NCBI GenBank assembly: GCA_002314795.1
Contig: DCHI01000066.1
Span: forward strand, 1-16,958
Length of the DNA: 16,958 nucleotides
From: Bacteroidales bacterium UBA1756
GTDB taxonomy: Bacteria; Bacteroidota; Bacteroidia; Bacteroidales; WCHB1-69
Reading direction: 5' to 3'
How positions within the stretch are numbered: the first letter of the stretch is position 1; each line of letters begins with the position of its first letter. A model generated the notes under the pieces. It searched no databases, was not told the origin of the DNA, and worked only from the letters and a program-made list of their open reading frames with translations. Below are positions 6,814 to 15,319 of this stretch, in pieces. A program made the position numbers and the translations under genes.

Positions 6814-8091
6814 TTAGTTTCCTGCGCCGACCGAAATGACCGTGTAATCCTCCGGACGGAGCAGTCGCCGTGACATCGCCTGCAATTGTTCCGGCGTAAT
6901 CGTGCGGACCACATCCAAATAATTGGCAAAACGGGATTCATCACAGTCGAAGTCGTTCCAAACGGCGTAGGCCTGCATATACGAAACGGTGCCGTCAATC
7001 GTACGCAAAGCACTACCCAACAAATAATTACGCACGATTTCCATCTCTTCGTCCGAAACCAATTCGTCGTTCAGACGGCGCATTTCGTCAAAACAGGCCT
7101 GCAAGGCGGGTTCCGTCTTGTCATTGTTGACATCCGTTTCCACCATAAAAAGAGAACCACTCTCATAATAGAGCGTGGAACCGGAAACGCCGTACGTGTA
7201 ACCGTTGCTTTCACGAAGGTTCTGCATCAGACGCGAACCGAAATAGTTGCTGTACAGCGTCATCAGGAAACGGTAGGCGGAATTTTCGGCATCGGTGAAA
7301 TGAACAGCGGGACGACAAAGCACCAACGAAGTCTGCTGTGCGTTTTCCCATTGTTCGGAAATGCGTTTCGGCTCAAAATGGCGGTCGGCACAAGGAAGTT
7401 TCGGCATCGGAGTCCCCGACGCAAGGGTGGAGAACTCATTTTCAACAAAAGCCAAAGCGTCATCGTCCAAACTACCGGTGAGAAAAAGGGTGATGTTTTC
7501 AGCACAACAACTCCGTTGCTGATATTGCGAGATTTGTTCTATTGTAATATTTTCAATATCAGAATGTTGCAATATTTTACCAAAAGTAAAATCTTTTCCA
7601 AAATAGGCATTGAACATCAATTGGGAGGCACGGAAGTCGGTTTTTTGGGCATAATACTCAAAATCCTTGATGCTTTTTTCACGAAAACGTTCCAGATTTT
7701 CGGGAAGGAATCGCGGGTTCCGCAACAACTCGCAGAAGACCGGAACTATTTTCTGGCAATTTTTCTTTGGGACCTGAATGTTGAACTTGACGCAACCGAT
7801 ACTGACACTGACACTCACCGAACAGCCGTAGAAGTCAAAGAAGTCGTCCAATTCGGCGGACGAAAGCGTCGGATGGCTTTCGCGCATCAGCTCGTAACAG
7901 AAACTGGCGATGCGCTTGGCGGGTTCGTACAACGTTCCCGCCTTGATTCGCACGGAAATGTGAATAAGATCCAACTGCGGATTATGGAAGAAATAGACGG
8001 GAATACCGTTCGACAGACGAAAGTGTCGAGGGGCATTCAACGAAAATCCTTCAAAACCGTTAACGGGCGGTTGAACGGAGCGGTCAATCAT
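6814..8091 (-). CDS. M16-family peptidase-like protein, catalytic motif lost
   Basis: A 425-residue two-lobed insulinase-like protein, the usual length of short M16B members, with no signal peptide. The N-terminal lobe begins LSNGIPVYFFHN (26-37) and the C-terminal lobe has the substrate-binding signature LRESNGYTYGV (292-302) with R293 and Y300. Where active members carry H-x-x-E-H, this protein has F64-C65-Y66-E67-L68, so both zinc histidines are missing and only the glutamate remains. It should be inactive alone. In M16B pairs one subunit is active and the other supplies the R/Y residues, and this looks like the latter kind. No active partner is in the window. It starts 3 bp after cysS and is surely co-transcribed with it. 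Confidence 0.85.
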   Translation of the reverse strand: MIDRSVQPPVNGFEGFSLNAPRHFRLSNGIPVYFFHNPQLDLIHISVRIKAGTLYEPAKRIASFCYELMRESHPTLSSAELDDFFDFYGCSVSVSVSIGCVKFNIQVPKKNCQKIVPVFCELLRNPRFLPENLERFREKSIKDFEYYAQKTDFRASQLMFNAYFGKDFTFGKILQHSDIENITIEQISQYQQRSCCAENITLFLTGSLDDDALAFVENEFSTLASGTPMPKLPCADRHFEPKRISEQWENAQQTSLVLCRPAVHFTDAENSAYRFLMTLYSNYFGSRLMQNLRESNGYTYGVSGSTLYYESGSLFMVETDVNNDKTEPALQACFDEMRRLNDELVSDEEMEIVRNYLLGSALRTIDGTVSYMQAYAVWNDFDCDESRFANYLDVVRTITPEQLQAMSRRLLRPEDYTVISVGAGN

Positions 8092-8094
8092 AAG

Positions 8095-9576
8095 TTAGTT
8101 AAGTTCGTAGGTTGTGCCGTCTTTGGTGTCCTTCAGCGTAATACCCATCTCCGTCAATTTGTTACGGATGAGGTCGGCTACGGTCCAGTTTTTATTGGCC
8201 TTGGCATCTTTTCTGATATCGATGATAAGGTCCATCAACTTGTCGGTATATTCGGAATTTCCTTGCGCGGACTCTTCTTTCATTCCTAAAATATCATAGA
8301 AGAAGATGTTGAAATAGTGCGTCAACGTGTCGAGGTCTGCTTGCGTAAGGGCGAGTTTGCCGTCCTTCACCGAATTGATGATGCGGGTGGCGTCGAAAAG
8401 TTCGGCGATAAGACGCGGCGTATTGAGGTCGTCGTTCATAGCGTCGTAGCAACGTTCTACCCAAGCGTTGATGTCTTCGTCAGAATGGTCGGATGCTTTG
8501 AGTTTGGCTAATTGGGAAACGGCGGCATAGAGTTTGGACATTCCCTTTTCAGCGGCCTGGAGTGCTTCGTTGGAGAAGTCCAGCGTTCCGCGGTAGTGCG
8601 CCTGCAAGACGAAAAAGCGGATAGTCATCGGCGAGTAGGCCTGCTGCAACAGTTCGTGACTCCCCGTAAAGAACTCGTTGAGTGTGATGAAGTTGCCAAG
8701 GGATTTTCCCATTTTCTGTCCGTTGATAGTAATCATATTGTTATGCATCCAATATTTGACAGAAGCGATGCCGTTGGCGACGGTACTTTGGCAGACTTCG
8801 GATTCGTGGTGCGGGAAGAGGAGGTCCATTCCGCCACCGTGGATATCGAATTGCTCACCCAAGTACTTCGTACTCATAGCGGTACATTCAATATGCCAAC
8901 CCGGGAATCCGAGGCTCCACGGGGACTGCCAGCGCATAATATGTTCCGGAGCGGCCTTTTTCCACAATGCGAAATCGGCGGGATTCCGTTTTTCTTCCTG
9001 CCCATCGAGCGTACGCGTGTTGGCAAGGAGTTCTTCCAGCTTTCTTCCGGAAAGTTTGCCATAACCGAATTCCTGATCGAATTTAGCCACGTCAAAATAG
9101 ACGGAACCTTCTGAAATATAGGCAAAACCGGCGTCCAAAATGCGTTTCACCATATCAATCTGTTCGATGATGTGACCGGAGGCACGCGGTTCGATGGAAG
9201 GACGTTTGACGTTGAGTGAGTCCATTGCACGATGATAACTATCGATGTAGAACTGAGCCACTTCCATCGGTTCCAATTCTTCGAGACGTGCTTTTTTAGC
9301 AATCTTGTCCTCTCCGGAATCGGCATCGTGTTCCAAGTGGCCAACATCGGTGATGTTACGGACGTAACGGACTTTGTAACCGATATGCTGAAGGTATCTG
9401 AACACGAGGTCGAAGGTGACAGCGGGGCGGGCGTGTCCGAGGTGGGGTTCGCCGTAAACAGTTGGCCCGCACACATAAAGCCCGACGTGGCCTGCGTGAA
9501 GGGGAACAAAATGTTCCTTTCTTTTCGACATTGTGTTGAAGATTTCAAGTTTGGACTTGTTATCGATTTCCATCAT
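8095..9576 (-). CDS. cysS: Cysteinyl-tRNA synthetase
   Basis: Class I aminoacyl-tRNA synthetase that charges tRNA-Cys in the cytoplasm. About 493 residues, normal for the family. Visible are LYVCGPTVY with zinc-ligand C36, the HIGH motif as HLGH at 45-48, the second zinc region WHIECTAMS (C231) and FPHHESE (about 255-261), and the KMSKS motif as KMGKS at 288-292 followed by LGN. The reading frame continues upstream to 9621, but those residues look like leader, and a promoter box lies inside them at 9619. Two adjacent ATGs at 9576 and 9573 are the likely starts. The gene heads an operon with the M16-like gene 3 bp downstream and is divergent from the restriction-modification module. Confidence 0.97.
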   Translation of the reverse strand: MMEIDNKSKLEIFNTMSKRKEHFVPLHAGHVGLYVCGPTVYGEPHLGHARPAVTFDLVFRYLQHIGYKVRYVRNITDVGHLEHDADSGEDKIAKKARLEELEPMEVAQFYIDSYHRAMDSLNVKRPSIEPRASGHIIEQIDMVKRILDAGFAYISEGSVYFDVAKFDQEFGYGKLSGRKLEELLANTRTLDGQEEKRNPADFALWKKAAPEHIMRWQSPWSLGFPGWHIECTAMSTKYLGEQFDIHGGGMDLLFPHHESEVCQSTVANGIASVKYWMHNNMITINGQKMGKSLGNFITLNEFFTGSHELLQQAYSPMTIRFFVLQAHYRGTLDFSNEALQAAEKGMSKLYAAVSQLAKLKASDHSDEDINAWVERCYDAMNDDLNTPRLIAELFDATRIINSVKDGKLALTQADLDTLTHYFNIFFYDILGMKEESAQGNSEYTDKLMDLIIDIRKDAKANKNWTVADLIRNKLTEMGITLKDTKDGTTYELN

Positions 9577-9618
9577 AGTGCAAATATATTTATATGTATT
9601 ATTCAAAAAAAACGGCTG

Positions 9619-9626
9619 CAAAGGTA
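9619..9626 (-). promoter_or_regulatory. -7 promoter box of cysS
   Basis: On the minus strand TACCTTTG followed by CAGCCG matches TAnnTTTG; the expected leader is about 36 nt. A second match, TATATTTG at 9581-9588, ends only four bases before the first ATG and would give an almost leaderless message. I prefer the upstream box. Confidence 0.5.
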
Positions 9627-9683
9627 CGACAATTTTTTTTAAAGAATCACCGGTGCAACTCCCATATTTTAGATTTATTCGTG

Positions 9684-9691
9684 TACTTTTG
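9684..9691 (+). promoter_or_regulatory. -7 promoter box of the restriction-modification genes
   Basis: TACTTTTG followed by CTGCCG matches TAnnTTTG and lies 25 bp before the ATG at 9717. It also supports that start over the upstream in-frame codons. No -33 box is evident and no controller-protein operator was recognised. Confidence 0.5.
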
Positions 9692-9716
9692 CTGCCGATT
9701 TCTTATTAGAATAAAT

Positions 9717-10586
9717 ATGGCGAAACAACCAATGGCAGAAGTTTTTGGCTTCCCTATTTCGAACGAAGGAACAAGAGCAAAACGATACAGAGAAAATAAA
9801 TTATGCCCTTTCGGCAATATCGTACCCAATTGCACAAAAGACAAAGCGGACTCACCACTTGGTGTATGCAGTATATTTTGCAATGTGGATGACAAAGTTA
9901 TTACATGTCCTGTTAGATTCAGAGAAGACTGGATAATTGTTGAAAATGCGGCAAAATTCGCATTTCCCGAAGGAAGCACTTGGACTTCACTCTCTGAAAT
10001 AAAGTTGCTCGATAACAATAATCTATCGGCAGGCAATATTGATTACGTCATAGTTCAATACGACCACATTACAAAAAGGATATTAGATTTTGCATCTGTG
10101 GAAGTCCAAGGCGTATATATTTCTGGAAACTTACGAAACGCATTTGATGCTTATATGAGAAGTCAAGACCCGCAATTTGAATGGCACGGTAGATATTACC
10201 CACACCCTGACTATCTTTCCTCTTCTCGCAAAAGATTAGTTCCACAAATGCTATACAAAGGAGGTATTTTCAAAAAATGGGGAAAGAAACAATGCGTAGT
10301 TATTCAGAAATCATTCTATGACACGCTTCCACCTCTTCCAGAAGTTCCACAAGAGGAAGCTGATATAGCTTGGTTCCTTTATGATTTGGTATTTAACGCT
10401 ACGGATTACCAATATCATTTAACATTAATCAAGGTCGTTTATACAGAATTTGACACTGCTTTGAGCGCCGTTATCACGCCACAAGTTGGGGAAATTGACA
10501 AATTCATCAACTTGCTACAAACGAAACTTGACGCAAAGGAGACTTTTTCCCCTGAGAATCCTAAATCATTATCTGACTTAATCTAA
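9717..10586 (+). CDS. NotI-family type II restriction endonuclease
   Basis: A 289-residue protein starting at MAKQPMAEVFGFP; upstream in-frame codons lie before the promoter box and are rejected. NotI-family features are a metal-binding cysteine cluster (C30, C39, C51 and C64, with C55 as an extra; CPFGN, PNCT, GVCSIF, TCPVRF) and a PD-(D/E)XK variant active site: E94, D109, then E129-V-Q131, with glutamine replacing the usual lysine. As I remember the NotI structure, its residues are E145, D160, E182 and Q184, so spacing is almost the same (15, 20 and 2 here). NotI is about 380 residues, so this is a compact relative. The D12 adenine methyltransferase follows after 2 bp, which completes a type II system. 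Its target must contain an adenine, unlike GCGGCCGC. The gene is more AT-rich than its neighbours, suggesting horizontal transfer. Confidence 0.85.
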   Translation: MAKQPMAEVFGFPISNEGTRAKRYRENKLCPFGNIVPNCTKDKADSPLGVCSIFCNVDDKVITCPVRFREDWIIVENAAKFAFPEGSTWTSLSEIKLLDNNNLSAGNIDYVIVQYDHITKRILDFASVEVQGVYISGNLRNAFDAYMRSQDPQFEWHGRYYPHPDYLSSSRKRLVPQMLYKGGIFKKWGKKQCVVIQKSFYDTLPPLPEVPQEEADIAWFLYDLVFNATDYQYHLTLIKVVYTEFDTALSAVITPQVGEIDKFINLLQTKLDAKETFSPENPKSLSDLI

Positions 10587-10588
10587 AA

Positions 10589-11461
10589 ATGGGAGTACAA
10601 TTGACATTATTCAATGAGGCATATCCAATTTCGCAGAATCAGAAAGTCACAAATGTCTCATCAGTTCCTAAAAGAAGTCCTTTCAGATATGCTGGAGGCA
10701 AAACTTGGCTTATTCCAACAATCAGGAAATGGCTAAAAAAAGGGAATGGAATAAAACTTATTGAACCATTTTGTGGTGGAGGAATTGTTAGCATTACAGC
10801 TGCAGCAGAGAACCTTGCAACTTCTATAATTATGGTAGAATTGGACGACGACGTGGCATCCGTATGGGAGACTATTTTTTCGGACAATGAATGGCTTGTG
10901 GATTCCATACTGTCGTTTGAAATGAACATAGAGAATGTAAATTCCTTTTTGCTTAAAGAAAACAAAACCACAAAAGAAAGAGCTTTCGCTACCATATTAA
11001 GAAATAGAACAAACCACGGAGGAATATTAGCAAAAGGCGCAGGATTCATAAAGAACGGAGAGAACGGCAAAGGATTGGCCTCACGATGGTATCCGGCCAC
11101 ATTAGCTCGTAGGATTAGAGAAGTTTTAATTTCCAAAGATAAAATCACTTTTATTCACGGCGATGCCTTTGACGTATTGAATAAGGATTTTTATCAAGAT
11201 AATGTTTACTTTTTCATTGATCCGCCTTATACTATCGCAGGTAAAAGGTTATATACATATTTTGACGTAAACCACGAGGAAATTTTCAGAAGAGTTAGTG
11301 ATATGACATGCCATTACTTGATGACATATGATAAAAGTGATTACGTCATTTCTCTTGCCGAAAAGTATAGTTTGAACTGGAAAACAATTCCTATGACGAC
11401 AACTCAACACATCCAAAAAGACGAAATACTTATTTCAGATAATTTTGATTGGTTTGACTGA
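10589..11461 (+). CDS. D12-class N6-adenine DNA methyltransferase
   Basis: A 290-residue alpha-class (Dam/DpnM-like) methyltransferase that transfers a methyl group from S-adenosylmethionine to N6 of adenine. Visible are the N-terminal FRYAGGKTWLI (32-42), SAM-binding motif I as EPFCGGGIVS (59-68), the acidic motif II region VELDDD (83-88) and the catalytic DPPY at 211-214. The first 30 residues are a short extension. Its start is 2 bp after the endonuclease stop, so translation is probably coupled and both come from the promoter at 9684. It protects the host from the endonuclease; the shared target sequence cannot be deduced. Base composition is AT-rich like its partner. No terminator is visible before dnaE. 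Confidence 0.93.
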   Translation: MGVQLTLFNEAYPISQNQKVTNVSSVPKRSPFRYAGGKTWLIPTIRKWLKKGNGIKLIEPFCGGGIVSITAAAENLATSIIMVELDDDVASVWETIFSDNEWLVDSILSFEMNIENVNSFLLKENKTTKERAFATILRNRTNHGGILAKGAGFIKNGENGKGLASRWYPATLARRIREVLISKDKITFIHGDAFDVLNKDFYQDNVYFFIDPPYTIAGKRLYTYFDVNHEEIFRRVSDMTCHYLMTYDKSDYVISLAEKYSLNWKTIPMTTTQHIQKDEILISDNFDWFD

Positions 11462-11544
11462 AGAGTTTACTATCATCATATAGAATATTATTACCTCCCG
11501 GAATCGTTATCCACTATTAAAATTTTATCCATAAATATTTCATT

Positions 11545-14500
11545 ATGAGCCAATTCACTCACTTACACGTTCACACGCAGTACTCCATTTTGGACGGTCT
11601 TGCCACCATTCCCGAACTGATTAAGAAAGCTTACGACGACGGACAAAGAGCAATGGCCGTCACCGACCACGGGAATATGTACGGCATCTACACATTCGTG
11701 AGCGAGGTGGAGAAGTTCAACAAAGACCACAAGGACGACCCGTTCAAAGCCATCATCGGCTGCGAAGTTTATGTGGCACGCGAAAGCCGCCTTCTCAAAC
11801 GTAAAGAGGTGAAGAGCGACCGAAGCGGCGACCACCTCATCCTTTTGGCAAAGGATATGGAAGGATACCGCAATCTCAGTCACTTGGTTTCGCTCGGCTG
11901 GGTGGAAGGTGAATACTACAAGCCACGTGTTGACAAGGAGATTATGCGGCAATACTCCAAAGGAATCATTGCCTGCTCCGCCTGTCTGGGCGGGGAGCTG
12001 CCGCAAGCCATTATGCGAGCCAACCCGTCACTTCACGACGGCACCATCCCTGTCAAGTTCAATTTGGACGAAGCCGACCGCATCATCACGGAGTTCAAGG
12101 AAATATACGGAAGTGACTATTACATTGAGCTTCAACGCAATGGCCACAAGGAACAGTTGTTAGTGAATGAGGCGCTGCTTCAGTTGGCGGAGAAACACGA
12201 CGTCCGCATCATCGCGACGAATGACGTTCACTTTGTCAACAAAGAGGATTTCGAAGCACACAAGATGCTGATTTGCATCAATACAGGAAAAAAATACATC
12301 ACCGAAGCCATTGCCACCGACGAGGAAGCGGACAACGGGATGGCCTACTCCGGTGAGGAATATTTCCGTACGACGGCGGAGATGGAGGAACTTTTTGCGG
12401 ACCACCCGGAAGCCATTATCAACACGCAACACGTCGTGGACAAAATACAGTCCATCAAACTGAAACAGGACCCTACCCTCCCCCGTTTCGAGGTTCCGCA
12501 AGACTACAAGGAAGCAGAGAATTACCAAGCATTCTATGACGACTTCATTCCCGGACTGAAAGAAACATCGGACCGAGAAAAGGAAGCCAAAAAGAAAGAG
12601 GGCAAGGAAATCAAGGACCTTGTCATCACCGAAGAGCTCAACTATCTGGCCTACCTGACTTGGGTGGGTGCCATCAAACGTTGGGGAAAAGACTACGACC
12701 ACGAAACCCGAGACCGGCTTTTGTACGAGCTGTACATCGTTGGCCATATGGGGTTTCCGGGCTATTTTCTCATTGTCATAGACTTTATTGAGGCCGGACG
12801 CCGCAACGGAATCCGATTCGGTCCGGGACGTGGCAGCGCGGCCGGTTCCGCCGTCGCTTACTGTCTGAACATCACCAATATAGACCCCATCAAATACGAC
12901 CTGCTGTTTGAGCGTTTTCTGAATCCGGACCGTATCAGTATGCCCGATATGGATATTGATATGGACGGCAGCGGTCGTGAAAAAACCATTCAGTACGTCA
13001 GTGAAAAATACGGGAAAGAGAAAGTTGCCGTCATCGTAACCTTGATGGAAATGAAGGGGAAAACGGCCATCCGCGACTGCGCACGCGCCATCGACCTTCC
13101 CCTCAACGAAAGTGACGCTTTAGCAAAAATGATTCCCGAAGGGGGAAAAATGGATATTGAAGAGGCGCTCAAAAACATCCCCGAATTGCAGAATGCTATG
13201 GAAAACGGCAACGAAAAGACCAAAATGACCTTGGAGTTTGCTCGCAAGTTGGATGGAACGCTCCGTGGCACCGGCGTTCACGCCTGCGGTGTCATCATCG
13301 GACGAGACAATCTTTTCGACTGCATTCCATTGGCCACCTCCAAGAATTCGGACACGATGGTCGTACAATACGAAGGCAAACTCGTGGAAGACGCCGGACT
13401 TCTTAAAATGGACTTCCTCGGTTTAAAAACCCTCGACATCATCACGGCCACCCTGAACAATGTTTCCAAACGTTTCGGCCCCGACGAGATCAAGGACATC
13501 GACGCGATTCCTTTGGACGACGAGGCAAGCTACAAACTTTTTCAGGAAGGAGATACGACCGCCATCTTCCAGTTTGAAAGTGCGGGGATGAGAAAATATC
13601 TTAAAGAGTTGAAACCCACACGTTTCGAAGACATCATCGCGATGGTTTCCCTCTACCGCCCCGGCCCGATGGACAACATCCCTTCCTTTATCAATAGAAA
13701 ACACGGACGCGAAAAAATCCAATACCCGATTCCCATAATGGGAAAAATTCTGGACGAAAGTTACGGCATCACCATCTATCAGGAACAGGTTATGCTGTTG
13801 TCCCGCTTGTTGGCATCTTTCACCCGCGGTCAAGCCGACACGTTGCGTAAGGCAATGGGAAAGAAGTTGATTAGCAAGATGCAGGAACTATACACGGACT
13901 TCATCTATAACGGAACACAAAACGGGCACGACAAGGACGTTCTGGACCAGATTTGGAAAGAGTGGGAAAAGTTCGCTTCCTACGCATTCAACAAATCGCA
14001 CGCCACTTGCTACGCCTTCGTTTCGTACCAAACTGCCTGGTTGAAAGCAAATTATATGGCGGAATTTCTGGCTGCGAATATGACCACTGAAATCAGCGAC
14101 CTGAAGAAGGTGACGGAACTGATTGAAGAGGCCAACGCACACAACATCAAAGTTCTTCCTCCCGACATCAACGAATCAGACCTGGAATTCACTGTTAACA
14201 AGGAAGGTGCCATCCGTTTCGGATTAGCGGCACTCAAGGGAGTTGGAGCTTCAGCCGTCAGCGAAATCGTTGAAGAACGCGAAAAGAATGGCAATTTCAC
14301 AAGCATTTTCAATTTCGTAGAACGTGTCAACCTCCGTTCCTGCAACCGGAGAATGATTGAAAGTATGGCATCGGTCGGTGCCTTCGACAACTTCTCCGGC
14401 ATCCACCGCGCACAGTTTTTTGCGGCCGACAAAGATGGAAAAACGTTCACGGAAAAACTCATCACATACGGAAACCGCGTTCAAAACCAAGGCGACCAGA

Positions 14501-15285
14501 TCCAATTTTCCATCTTTGATGACGTGCCCGCCGACCAAGACCCGGGAGCATCTCCATCGGCTCCTGAATGCGAACACTGGTCCTCATTTGAACAATTGCA
14601 GCACGAGTTCGACATTGCCGGATTCTACATTTCCGGTCACCCGTTAGATAATTTCAAACTGATTATCAGCAGTTTCACCAATACGACATTGGCGACCATC
14701 GAAAACCGTGACGAATGGGGAAAGTATGTTAACAAGAAACTTTCGTTTGCCGTTATGGTTACCAATCGTCAAGACCGCCTCACCAAAACCAACAACAAGC
14801 CCTACGGCATCGTCACGATGGAAGACTACGAAGCATCCTACGAATGGATGCTCTTCAGTGAGGACTTTACCAAATATGAGCATTTGTTGAAGAAAGGACA
14901 GTTTCTTTTGGTAACAGCACAAATCGTAGAACGTTTCACGAAGGAGGGAGAAAAGAAACAATACGCTCTGAAACCGCTCAATATCATCTATTTAAGTGAC
15001 GCTTTCACCAAAGTTTGCACCGGAATCAACATTAAGATTGGCATAAAGGACGTTTCCGAAAACATAGCCAACATCATCAAAGACGTAGTTACGAAATCTC
15101 ACGCAGCCGGCCAGAAAGCGCAACGCGGCACCGGACGCACGCCCGTCTATTTCACCGTAGTTTCCGAAGGACAGGATTTCAGAATCAACCTTTATGATTA
15201 CCAAATGCGCGTAGATGCGGAATCTTTCATTGAATTATTTCCGAAAAATCTGCCTTGCAAAGTGACCTTGGAAGGTGGAAAGTAA
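11545..15285 (+). CDS. dnaE: DNA polymerase III alpha subunit
   Basis: The replicative polymerase catalytic subunit, 1246 residues, in the normal range for Bacteroidota DnaE. The PHP domain (about 1-280) keeps its metal-binding signature HLHVHT at 6-11 and TDHGN at 40-44, so an active PHP phosphoesterase or proofreading site is possible. The polymerase core has GPGRGSAAGS, the catalytic motif PDMDIDMD at 467-474 (D470 and D472) and the third aspartate in KMDFLGL (D623). A helix-hairpin-helix region lies near 889-915 and an OB fold near 1063-1140. The catalytic stretch usually reads PDIDIDF, so M473 for phenylalanine is unusual. It starts 83 bp after the methyltransferase in a gap with no TAnnTTTG box or terminator. 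Confidence 0.98.
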   Translation: MSQFTHLHVHTQYSILDGLATIPELIKKAYDDGQRAMAVTDHGNMYGIYTFVSEVEKFNKDHKDDPFKAIIGCEVYVARESRLLKRKEVKSDRSGDHLILLAKDMEGYRNLSHLVSLGWVEGEYYKPRVDKEIMRQYSKGIIACSACLGGELPQAIMRANPSLHDGTIPVKFNLDEADRIITEFKEIYGSDYYIELQRNGHKEQLLVNEALLQLAEKHDVRIIATNDVHFVNKEDFEAHKMLICINTGKKYITEAIATDEEADNGMAYSGEEYFRTTAEMEELFADHPEAIINTQHVVDKIQSIKLKQDPTLPRFEVPQDYKEAENYQAFYDDFIPGLKETSDREKEAKKKEGKEIKDLVITEELNYLAYLTWVGAIKRWGKDYDHETRDRLLYELYIVGHMGFPGYFLIVIDFIEAGRRNGIRFGPGRGSAAGSAVAYCLNITNIDPIKYDLLFERFLNPDRISMPDMDIDMDGSGREKTIQYVSEKYGKEKVAVIVTLMEMKGKTAIRDCARAIDLPLNESDALAKMIPEGGKMDIEEALKNIPELQNAMENGNEKTKMTLEFARKLDGTLRGTGVHACGVIIGRDNLFDCIPLATSKNSDTMVVQYEGKLVEDAGLLKMDFLGLKTLDIITATLNNVSKRFGPDEIKDIDAIPLDDEASYKLFQEGDTTAIFQFESAGMRKYLKELKPTRFEDIIAMVSLYRPGPMDNIPSFINRKHGREKIQYPIPIMGKILDESYGITIYQEQVMLLSRLLASFTRGQADTLRKAMGKKLISKMQELYTDFIYNGTQNGHDKDVLDQIWKEWEKFASYAFNKSHATCYAFVSYQTAWLKANYMAEFLAANMTTEISDLKKVTELIEEANAHNIKVLPPDINESDLEFTVNKEGAIRFGLAALKGVGASAVSEIVEEREKNGNFTSIFNFVERVNLRSCNRRMIESMASVGAFDNFSGIHRAQFFAADKDGKTFTEKLITYGNRVQNQGDQIQFSIFDDVPADQDPGASPSAPECEHWSSFEQLQHEFDIAGFYISGHPLDNFKLIISSFTNTTLATIENRDEWGKYVNKKLSFAVMVTNRQDRLTKTNNKPYGIVTMEDYEASYEWMLFSEDFTKYEHLLKKGQFLLVTAQIVERFTKEGEKKQYALKPLNIIYLSDAFTKVCTGINIKIGIKDVSENIANIIKDVVTKSHAAGQKAQRGTGRTPVYFTVVSEGQDFRINLYDYQMRVDAESFIELFPKNLPCKVTLEGGK

Positions 15286-15319
15286 TCACGATTTCTTTAA
15301 AAAAATAATTGATCATAAT

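Noticed and set aside
6886..8289. Plus-strand open frame of 467 codons
   Set aside because: It lies antisense across the M16-like gene and the end of cysS, both firmly identified; its product is low-complexity mirror sequence with no recognisable domain.
8512..9114. Plus-strand open frame of 200 codons antisense to cysS
   Set aside because: A shadow of cysS codon usage; no family features.
9577..9621. Longer cysS start at 9621
   Set aside because: The added residues do not resemble CysS and overlap the promoter box at 9619-9626.
9594..9716. N-terminal extension of the NotI-family protein
   Set aside because: It would start upstream of the TAnnTTTG box and add basic, leader-like residues; the ATG at 9717 fits the family and promoter.
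15275..15319. Upstream start of the C69 dipeptidase overlapping dnaE
   Set aside because: It would bury the signal peptide behind 15 polar residues; the ATG at 15320 gives a normal secretion signal.
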